A DNA stretch of 19,230 nucleotides. It comes from Fibrobacter sp. GTDB lineage: Bacteria; Fibrobacterota; Fibrobacteria; Fibrobacterales; Fibrobacteraceae. Where the stretch lies: NCBI GenBank assembly GCA_016295375.1, contig JAEDLI010000039.1:1-19230 (forward strand), given 5' to 3'. The position numbers and the translations under genes were made by a program. The notes under the pieces were generated by a model. The model searched no databases. It had not been told where the DNA came from and saw only the letters and a program-made list of their open reading frames with translations. This document shows, piece by piece, positions 13,503 through 19,230 of the stretch. How positions within the stretch are numbered: the first letter of the stretch is position 1; every line of letters begins with the position of its first letter.

Positions 13503-14691
13503 AGAATATGACGTTGTGGTTATCGGCGCGGGCCCCGGCGGTTCCGTTGCCGCCCGTGAACTTGCAAAGCGTGGCCGCTCCGTGCTGCTTTTGGAGAAGC
13601 GCGAAAAAATCGGCTACCCGGTGCGTTGCGGCGAGGCCAGCACAAACCTTTCAGACCTGGAAAGCTACGGCCCCATCGACGAAGACTGTATCGAGACCAT
13701 CATCAACGGAATCTATATTTACGGTCCTGCAGGCGTGAACATCGAGGTCCCGAAGCCCGGCATGGGGCTCATGCTGAACCGCGAAAAATTCGACCCCCTG
13801 CTCGCCCACCTGGCCGAAAATGACGGCGTAGAACTGGTGACCCTTGCCCGAGCCGAGTCCGTAAGTGACGTAATGGGCAAGGAACCCAACGGCTACCGCA
13901 CAGTCCGCGTGGTAGAAGGTCTCGGGGATGCTGTGCGCACATCTGAAGTCCGGGCCAAGATGGTCATTTCAGCAGAAGGCGTAGAGGCCCGCATCGGACG
14001 GAGTCTCGGGCTCAAGTGCCTGCAGGCCCCCACCATGACCTGCACCGGCGTAGACATTCAGGTAGAAGGCCTGCTGACCAAGCCCGACTATCTCACCTTC
14101 TGGCAGGGCCACGACTTTATCAACGACGGCTACATCTGGAGTTTCCCGAAGCAGAAATCGAACGTCACCAACTTCGGTGCGGGATTCCTGTTCGGCGGTA
14201 AGCACGAAAAGAACATCCTGGAAACCACCCAGGAATGGCTAGACAAACTTTTCCCCGGCTCCAAGGTGAACAAGGTTGTGGGAGGACTCGTACCGGTCTC
14301 CAGCACCCTCAAGAGTTACATCCTGGACCGTTTTGCCCTGGTGGGCGACGCCGCCCACCACACGAACCCCCTCACCGGAGGTGGCATCGCGGCGGCCATG
14401 CGGGCCGGACGGTATTGTGCCAATACCGTGCACCAGGGCCTGGAATGCGGGAACCTTTCAAAGGCTTTCCTCAAGAACTACGAGAAGGAATGCTACAAGC
14501 GTTTCGGCAAGATCCACGACTTTGAATTCAAATTCCGCAAGTTCCTGCTGAACATCGACCGCGGCGAGCAAATCGGGCTCTACAAGGTACTGCAGGGTTT
14601 CGCCCTCAGCGGGTACAAAAAATCCGCCTTCCTGAAAACCCCCTTGCAATCTGCCAAATACCTCTGGACATTCCTGAAGTTCAAAGGCTAG
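13492..14691 (+). CDS. Geranylgeranyl-reductase-family FAD-dependent oxidoreductase
   Basis: A 399-residue flavoprotein of the geranylgeranyl reductase superfamily (TIGR02032-type). It has an N-terminal FAD-binding Rossmann motif (DVVVIGAGPGGSVAARELAKRG), the family PVRCGEAS segment close behind it, and a second FAD motif RFALVGDAAHHTNPLTGGGIAAAM near residues 278-302. Enzymes of this family saturate double bonds of isoprenoid chains in lipids, quinones or chlorophyll. The start at 13492 is preferred over an in-frame start at 13477 because GGAGG (13481-13485) lies 6 nt before it. It overlaps the ferredoxin gene by 11 nt. In a non-photosynthetic bacterium a likely substrate is a menaquinone side chain or other polyprenyl lipid, but this is inference. 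No transmembrane helix is apparent. Confidence 0.9.
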   Translation: MLCEEYDVVVIGAGPGGSVAARELAKRGRSVLLLEKREKIGYPVRCGEASTNLSDLESYGPIDEDCIETIINGIYIYGPAGVNIEVPKPGMGLMLNREKFDPLLAHLAENDGVELVTLARAESVSDVMGKEPNGYRTVRVVEGLGDAVRTSEVRAKMVISAEGVEARIGRSLGLKCLQAPTMTCTGVDIQVEGLLTKPDYLTFWQGHDFINDGYIWSFPKQKSNVTNFGAGFLFGGKHEKNILETTQEWLDKLFPGSKVNKVVGGLVPVSSTLKSYILDRFALVGDAAHHTNPLTGGGIAAAMRAGRYCANTVHQGLECGNLSKAFLKNYEKECYKRFGKIHDFEFKFRKFLLNIDRGEQIGLYKVLQGFALSGYKKSAFLKTPLQSAKYLWTFLKFKG

Positions 14692-14717
14692 CGCAAGAAC
14701 CGCGCCACTCCTTTTTC

Positions 14718-14725
14718 TATATTTG
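14718..14725 (+). promoter_or_regulatory. TAnnTTTG promoter box of outer-membrane protein gene
   Basis: TATATTTG, preceded by a T-tract (CTTTTTC), lies 32 nt before ATG 14758. Here the leader contains AAGGAG (14746-14751), 6 nt before the start, so unlike the neighbours this mRNA is conventionally led. Confidence 0.6.
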
Positions 14726-14757
14726 CGCTCGAAAATAACGCATTCAAGGAGTTTTCC

Positions 14758-15534
14758 ATGTTCAAGAAAATCGCTCTGGCCTCGGCTATCGCCGCAAGTG
14801 CCGCATTCGCCACCTGGAACTACTACCCGGTTCTCGAAGCCGGCAAGGGTTCCGCCGAAGCCGGCCTCTACTACGACTGGGACCACGACTGGTCTCAAGC
14901 AGGTCTCAAAATCGGAGCTCGCTACAGCCTGATTCAGAATTTGGAACTGTCCCTGCAAGGCTGGGGTTATCAGCTCTGGAGCGAAACGGATTGTGATGGC
15001 TGCGCCAACGGCGGTGACGGTCTCCGTGACCTGACTTTGGGAGTCCGTTACGGAATTGCCCCCATGATTACCATTTTTGGCGACGTTCATTTGCCCATCG
15101 GTGGTGATGAGGTTACCAGCGATGAAATCTTCATTTACGCTGGCGCCCAGTTCAGCATGCCCATCAACGAAGTTCCCGGCATGAAGTTCGGTACCGAAGC
15201 TGGCGTTCTCTGGGGCTTTGAGCACGACAACAATGAACGCGGACTTGACATCCACCTGGGCGGCGAATTGGCATACACCGTTCCCGACGTGGGCGTGACC
15301 CCCTTCGTTGGCCTGCAACTCAAATACCGCTTGACCGAAAGCACCTGGGACGACCACGGAACGGAAAGAGGACACAATGACGACGGCAACAAACAAATCA
15401 ACATCTGGCTGGGAGCCGATTACTTCGTGATTCCGAACCAGCTGGACTTGATTGCCAAACTCTTTGTCCGCAGCGGAAAGGTTGATGACGGCGATGCAAC
15501 CGGCCTCTATGTCGGTGCCGAATTCTTCTTCTAG
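14758..15534 (+). CDS. Outer-membrane beta-barrel protein
   Basis: A 258-residue secreted protein. The N-terminal signal peptide MFKKIALASAIAASAAFA is followed by a cleavage site before TWNYYP. The mature sequence is a series of alternating aromatic/polar strands (for example AEAGLYYDWDHDW, LGVRYGIAPMITIFGDVHLPIGG, IWLGADYFVIP) joined by acidic, glycine-rich turns, and the chain ends in the aromatic EFFF, a recognition signal for outer-membrane beta-barrel assembly. A segment with DCDGCANGGDG may be an extracellular loop. Roughly 10 strands are plausible, as in small porin-like or transport-associated barrels. It has a strong AAGGAG and an own promoter and terminator, so it is monocistronic and probably well expressed. 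Cargo unknown. Confidence 0.82.
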   Translation: MFKKIALASAIAASAAFATWNYYPVLEAGKGSAEAGLYYDWDHDWSQAGLKIGARYSLIQNLELSLQGWGYQLWSETDCDGCANGGDGLRDLTLGVRYGIAPMITIFGDVHLPIGGDEVTSDEIFIYAGAQFSMPINEVPGMKFGTEAGVLWGFEHDNNERGLDIHLGGELAYTVPDVGVTPFVGLQLKYRLTESTWDDHGTERGHNDDGNKQINIWLGADYFVIPNQLDLIAKLFVRSGKVDDGDATGLYVGAEFFF

Positions 15535-15559
15535 TCGTAAGGATTTTGCTAATAGAATG

Positions 15560-15585
15560 GCGTGCCCAAAAGCACGCTTTTTTTT
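15560..15585 (+). terminator. Intrinsic terminator of the outer-membrane protein gene
   Basis: GCGTGC (15560-15565) pairs with GCACGC (15572-15577) around CCAAAA and is followed by eight T. It starts 25 nt after the stop codon. Confidence 0.9.
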
Positions 15586-15661
15586 GTTTTGCTAGATGGC
15601 AGATCGCCGTCCGCCATGACGTAGTTCCTGGAACGGGAGCAATTAACGACCACAGGTCGCG

Positions 15662-17467
15662 TCACTTTACGTCGTATTCAGGCTCGGGCAGGCTCTCTCC
15701 GGCCTTCATAGCCTTGTCGAGGGCTGCGGACTTCGTGGGATCCAGCCACCAGTAAACGGGAATCGCGTCTTCACGATTGAAGCGGTCGAAGACTTTTTCG
15801 GGAGTGCCGTAGCGGTTCCAGTAGAGAATGCGGTGGTGGTCGCATTGCCACATAAGCACGTAGGGCACGATTTCGGCGAGGCGGTTATCCAACGCCTTCA
15901 GGATTTCGTTGCGCTTCGCGAGGTCGAATTCCGTCTTCTGCAAGTTGATTAAGCTATCGACGACTTTATCCTGCACACCGGCCAGGTTATTCGTTCCCTT
16001 CTGCAGTGCCGTCGTAGAATTCCAGCTAGCTTCCGGATCGCGAAGGCGGCCTGCACCCCAGTTCACCCAGTAAAGGTCGAAGTCCGCATCGTCCAAGCGC
16101 TTGCGCAAGGTACTCTGACTCATCTGTTCGATGGTCGCCACGACGCCCACCTTCTTCAGGTCTTCCTGGAACAGCGTGAGGTGACGCAAGTCTTCTTGGC
16201 TCGTGATGAAGTTGATGGCAAACGGCTTGCCGTCTTTTTCCAGCACTCCCTGGGCGTTCACCTTGTAGCCGGCCTCGGCAAAGAGGGCGCGGGCACTATC
16301 AGGGTTGAACTTGTAGAGCGGTGCCGTCGGATTCTGGTTACCTTCCCACAAGTCGGGGTAGTAGCTGTTGAGCAAGAAGTACTGGTTGTACATGTACTTT
16401 TCGTTCATGGCTTCGCGGTTCAGGAGCATGTTGAGGGCGCGGCGCACGCGGACATCTTGGAACTGCGGCTTGCGCAAATTGATGGCCATGCCCTGGAAAC
16501 CGATGGGCTCCTTGTTGAAAATGCGCTGCTTCACGACCCAGCCTTTCTGAATGGCATCGAAATCCGTCTGTTTCATCCAAATGCTGCTGGTGTAAATCGC
16601 GTAGGCGTTGATGTCCTGCTTCTTGAAAGCTTCGAGAGCTTTAGTCTGGTCGTTCATGAAGCGGTAGCGGATTTTTTCGAAATTGTACTTGCCGCGGTTC
16701 CAGTTCTTCTTGAAGCCCCACCAGTCGGCACGGCGGGCAAGTTCCACATAGCGGTCTTCGCGGAAGGTCTTGATCTTGTACGGACCGGACACCACCGGGA
16801 ATTCGTAGCGGATATGGTTGAAGTCCTTGCCTGCCCAGGCGTGCTTCGGGAAGGCAAGCATTCCCGCGGCTTCCCAGAAGTTGCCCCAGTGGGATTCCTT
16901 AGCAGTCATCTTGATGGTCAAGCTGTCCACGACTTCGGGGCGGTCGAAGCGGCTTAGCCCCACCTTGAATATAGGCGTCAGATTCTTTTCGTCCATGATG
17001 ACGTCGTAGTAGAACTGCACATCTTCGGCGGTCACCGGCTTGCCATCGCTCCACTTGGCTCGCGGGTCTACATGGAAGGTAAACGTCTTGCCGTCTTCGG
17101 ACACATTCCAGCTGTCGGCAAGGATTCCCACTTCGCGGTCTTCGGTGCTGTGCAGGCTCACGAGAGACTCGAACATCATACCCATAAGTTCGGCGGAGAA
17201 ACTGTTGTAGTCTTCCCACATGTTGAAAGACTTCGGCATCGCGGAACCCCACAAGGTAATCGTTCCGCAGGGACGGGCGTCCTTCGAGGCTATGGGGTCA
17301 TACTCGCCCGTGGCGGTGGAATCGACCGGCAACTCGGGGCAGTTTAAATCAACGTTCTTGCCCGCGGACTTCGTGCCCGAGGCCCCCTGCTCGTTGCAGG
17401 CGGTCAAGGCAACCAAAATCGACAAGATTGCAACATCGCTAAAACATTTCAAAAATCTCATTTTCAT
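15662..17467 (-). CDS. Family-5 extracellular solute-binding lipoprotein (oligopeptide ABC importer type)
   Basis: A 601-residue substrate-binding protein of the SBP_bac_5 family (OppA/DppA-like), which delivers peptides or related solutes to an ABC importer. The N-terminus MKMRFLKCFSDVAILSILV leads to a lipobox LTAC with Cys24, so it is a membrane-anchored periplasmic lipoprotein. Family hallmarks include WSDGKPVTAEDVQFYYDVIMD, a PVVSGPYKIK segment, and a DVRVRRALNMLLNREAM helix. Start at 17467 is chosen because AAGGA lies 7 nt upstream and the signal peptide begins there; an open frame extends further upstream to 17608 but reads as non-signal sequence. No permease or ATPase genes are adjacent, so its partners are encoded elsewhere. 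It is somewhat longer than typical members. Ligand cannot be read from sequence. Confidence 0.93.
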   Translation of the reverse strand: MKMRFLKCFSDVAILSILVALTACNEQGASGTKSAGKNVDLNCPELPVDSTATGEYDPIASKDARPCGTITLWGSAMPKSFNMWEDYNSFSAELMGMMFESLVSLHSTEDREVGILADSWNVSEDGKTFTFHVDPRAKWSDGKPVTAEDVQFYYDVIMDEKNLTPIFKVGLSRFDRPEVVDSLTIKMTAKESHWGNFWEAAGMLAFPKHAWAGKDFNHIRYEFPVVSGPYKIKTFREDRYVELARRADWWGFKKNWNRGKYNFEKIRYRFMNDQTKALEAFKKQDINAYAIYTSSIWMKQTDFDAIQKGWVVKQRIFNKEPIGFQGMAINLRKPQFQDVRVRRALNMLLNREAMNEKYMYNQYFLLNSYYPDLWEGNQNPTAPLYKFNPDSARALFAEAGYKVNAQGVLEKDGKPFAINFITSQEDLRHLTLFQEDLKKVGVVATIEQMSQSTLRKRLDDADFDLYWVNWGAGRLRDPEASWNSTTALQKGTNNLAGVQDKVVDSLINLQKTEFDLAKRNEILKALDNRLAEIVPYVLMWQCDHHRILYWNRYGTPEKVFDRFNREDAIPVYWWLDPTKSAALDKAMKAGESLPEPEYDVK

Positions 17468-17618
17468 AAAGAATTCCTTTTTCATAGACAATGTAAAATA
17501 ATTGCAATCACTTGATGATGTTCTGTTTTTTGTCAAATAAACATTAACATATATATATGTATCCAAAATTGCCCCCGCCGGACCGCCCCCACCGGACCAA
17601 TTTTTCAAAAAACCTTTT

Positions 17619-17626
17619 TACATTTA
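17619..17626 (+). promoter_or_regulatory. TAnnTTT promoter box of the glycosyltransferase gene
   Basis: TACATTTA (one mismatch to TAnnTTTG) after a T-tract lies 9 nt before ATG 17636, with no clear Shine-Dalgarno. Another leaderless candidate. Confidence 0.5.
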
Positions 17627-17635
17627 GCCCCGAAA

Positions 17636-18772
17636 ATGGTTTGGACGGTCGTCACATACGGGCTTATTGCCCTTCTTGCCCTGTTCGGCCTCTTCTACCT
17701 GTGGCTAGAAGTGCGCTTTTACCGTGCCCTGGGCACCGTCCGGGAGGGCCGTTCCACCGTGACCCCGCCCCCGAGGGTCAGCGTCCTCATCGCCGCCCGG
17801 AACGAGTCCGCAGGGATCCGGGCCACCCTGGATTCCGTACTGGACCAGGACTACGCCGGCGTCTGGGATGTTTGGGTGGCCGATGACCGCAGTACCGACG
17901 ACACCCCCCAGATTCTGGAGGAATACCGCGCCCGCCACCCCGAACGGCTCCATATTTTGACCATCAAGGAAATTCCCGAAGGCGTAAGCCCCAAGAAACA
18001 CGCCATCAGCAAGATGATCGAGGCCTGCGAGGGGGACATCCTGTGCCTTACGGACGCCGACTGCATTGTCCAGCGGGAATGGCTTACGGGCATCCTCCGG
18101 GAATTCGAACCCGGAATCGAACTGGTGGCAGGGCATTCCTACATTCCCACCGTCCCCGGCAAGTCCCCCTTCATCATCTGTATGCAGGCGGTAGAGACCC
18201 TCATTTACCGGGTGGCAGGCACAGCTGGCCTTGCCATGCACCTGCCCCTTACCAGCACGGGCAACAACCTGGCCTACCGGAAGGACTTTTTCAAGAGCGT
18301 AAACGGGTTCGAGAACGTCATCAAAATCCAAAGCGGCGACGACGACCTTCTGATGCAAAAGCTGGCCACCGACCGGCCTTTCGCCATGCGTTACTGCATT
18401 ACCCCCTCCACCTTCGTGACCACAAACGGCAAAGAGACCCTGAAGGAACTCTGGGAGCAGCGCAAGCGCTGGGCCTCCAAGACCATCTACTACTCCCCGA
18501 AAATCGTGTTCGTGCTCTCCATGGTGTTCCTGTTTTTGACCATGCTCTGCATCACGGCAGCGTTTTCGCCCTTCAGCACCAAAGTTTTAATTGCAACCCT
18601 GGTTGCCTTCGCCCTAAAAAGCCTGGGCGACCTGATCCTCATTTTGCGTGGGCTCAAGATATTCCGGCAGGAGCACCTGCTCAAGTGGTGCATTCCCGTA
18701 GAAATCGTCCATGCTCCCTTTACCGTCTTGGCAGTGCTGTTCGGACTGTTCGGACGTTTCAAATGGAAATAA
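17636..18772 (+). CDS. Membrane-bound family-2 glycosyltransferase
   Basis: A 378-residue GT2 enzyme. An N-terminal membrane helix (YGLIALLALFGLFYLWLEV) precedes a GT-A domain with VSVLIAARNES, the nucleotide-binding VADDRSTDD near residue 80, the metal-binding LTDADC (DxD) near 140, GDDDLLMQKL with the base Asp near 235, and QRKRW (Q-x-x-R-W) near 275. That set is typical of processive or lipid-linked GT2 enzymes of the inner membrane such as hyaluronan/cellulose synthase-like and ceramide-glucosyltransferase-like proteins. Three C-terminal hydrophobic segments follow (about 290-310, 316-336, 360-373). Sugar donor and acceptor are unknown. It is probably co-transcribed with the topoisomerase gene 18 nt downstream, a functionally unrelated neighbour. 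Confidence 0.9.
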   Translation: MVWTVVTYGLIALLALFGLFYLWLEVRFYRALGTVREGRSTVTPPPRVSVLIAARNESAGIRATLDSVLDQDYAGVWDVWVADDRSTDDTPQILEEYRARHPERLHILTIKEIPEGVSPKKHAISKMIEACEGDILCLTDADCIVQREWLTGILREFEPGIELVAGHSYIPTVPGKSPFIICMQAVETLIYRVAGTAGLAMHLPLTSTGNNLAYRKDFFKSVNGFENVIKIQSGDDDLLMQKLATDRPFAMRYCITPSTFVTTNGKETLKELWEQRKRWASKTIYYSPKIVFVLSMVFLFLTMLCITAAFSPFSTKVLIATLVAFALKSLGDLILILRGLKIFRQEHLLKWCIPVEIVHAPFTVLAVLFGLFGRFKWK

Positions 18773-18790
18773 GTTAAGAACGGAAGTCTC

Positions 18791-19230
18791 ATGGCAACTA
18801 AAACGAAAACTCCCGAAAAGACCCTGATTATCGCCGAAAAACCCAGCGTGGCCTCTGACCTGGTCAAAGTCCTGGGTGCAAAGAATTTCAAGAAAGAGAC
18901 AGCCTACTGGGAAAGCGACACCACCATCGTGAGCCATGCCATCGGCCACCTGGTAGGCATAGCCGACCCCAAGGATATTGACGAACGCTACAAGGCATGG
19001 GACATGAAAACCCTCCCCATGCTGCCGGAAAAATTCCCCCTGGTGGCCCTCCCCACCACCAAGAGCCACCTGACCGCCCTCGGAAAACTCATCAAGCGTA
19101 AAGACGTCACCACCATCATCAACGCCTGCGATGCGGGTCGCGAAGGTGAACTGATTTTCTTCTACATATTGGACTACGTGCTCAAGGGGAACTTCAAGGG
19201 CAAGACCCTAAAGCGCCTCTGGATGCAGAG
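18791..19230 (+). CDS. topB: Type IA DNA topoisomerase, N-terminal part (runs off the window)
   Basis: The first 146 codons of a type IA topoisomerase, an enzyme that relaxes or decatenates DNA through a single-strand break. The TOPRIM domain begins with TLIIAEKPSVASDLVKVLG (catalytic Glu in AEKPS), followed by VSHAIGHLVG and the metal-binding acidic motif NACDAGREGELIF (DxD-type). The spacing and EKPSVA wording favour topoisomerase III (TopB) over TopA, though some TopA relatives share it, and the distinguishing C-terminal region lies outside the window. A short Lys-rich lead (MATKTKTPEK) precedes the domain. It starts 18 nt after the glycosyltransferase stop with only a weak GGAAG upstream. 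Confidence 0.85.
   Translation, partial: MATKTKTPEKTLIIAEKPSVASDLVKVLGAKNFKKETAYWESDTTIVSHAIGHLVGIADPKDIDERYKAWDMKTLPMLPEKFPLVALPTTKSHLTALGKLIKRKDVTTIINACDAGREGELIFFYILDYVLKGNFKGKTLKRLWMQ

Noticed and set aside
15546..15755. Small plus-strand ORF after the outer-membrane protein terminator
   Set aside because: It begins at the terminator hairpin, has no ribosome-binding site, and mostly overlaps the solute-binding protein gene in antisense.
17468..17608. N-terminal extension of the solute-binding protein
   Set aside because: The extension would place the signal peptide internally, and AAGGA lies just before the shorter start.

Overview
The window most likely comes from a Fibrobacter-type bacterium (FCB group). 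The best taxonomic clue is at 1166-2074: two tandem copies of the domain known as the Fibrobacter succinogenes major paralogous domain (FISUMP), behind a lipoprotein signal. Agreeing with this are a Bacteroidetes-like TAnnTTTG promoter element before many genes, Gram-negative outer-envelope proteins (lipoproteins, a probable beta-barrel), and short hairpin repeats between genes. The assignment is inferred from sequence reading alone.

Layout. 1-103 is the end of a probable valyl-tRNA synthetase, closed by a strong terminator that also serves the convergent DinJ/YafQ-type toxin-antitoxin pair (209-754, minus strand). 840-3180 is an AT-rich accessory island. It starts with a TTGACA promoter and a predicted ~150-nt structured RNA (950-1101) that carries its own terminator. 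Three tightly packed genes follow: a FISUMP lipoprotein broken by an in-frame TAA, a GIY-YIG-like protein broken by a frameshift in a run of nine A, and a small lipoprotein. 3180-3394 is repeat-rich and gene-free. 3395-5915 (minus strand) is a compact operon of a PqqD-like protein, an ABC exporter and an RBBP9-like serine hydrolase. The first two genes each carry one in-frame amber codon but are otherwise intact.

From 6157 onward the genome is GC-rich and looks like ordinary chromosome: a SNF2-family helicase, a small conserved protein, a LOG-family protein, a Ser/Thr kinase followed 4 nt later by a multi-pass membrane protein, a 2[4Fe-4S] ferredoxin overlapping a geranylgeranyl-reductase-family flavoprotein, an outer-membrane beta-barrel candidate, a family-5 (oligopeptide-type) solute-binding lipoprotein, a family-2 glycosyltransferase and the start of a type IA topoisomerase.

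Functional pairings suggested by gene order: toxin with antitoxin; PqqD-like protein with ABC exporter, as in peptide-modification and export clusters; kinase with membrane protein as a possible signalling module; ferredoxin as electron donor to the flavoprotein reductase. The most notable features are the structured RNA with its own promoter and terminator, four gene-disrupting lesions concentrated in 1.2-5.8 kb and none in the following 13 kb, and the repeated placement of a TAnnTTTG box only 4-9 nt before start codons, which predicts leaderless mRNAs.
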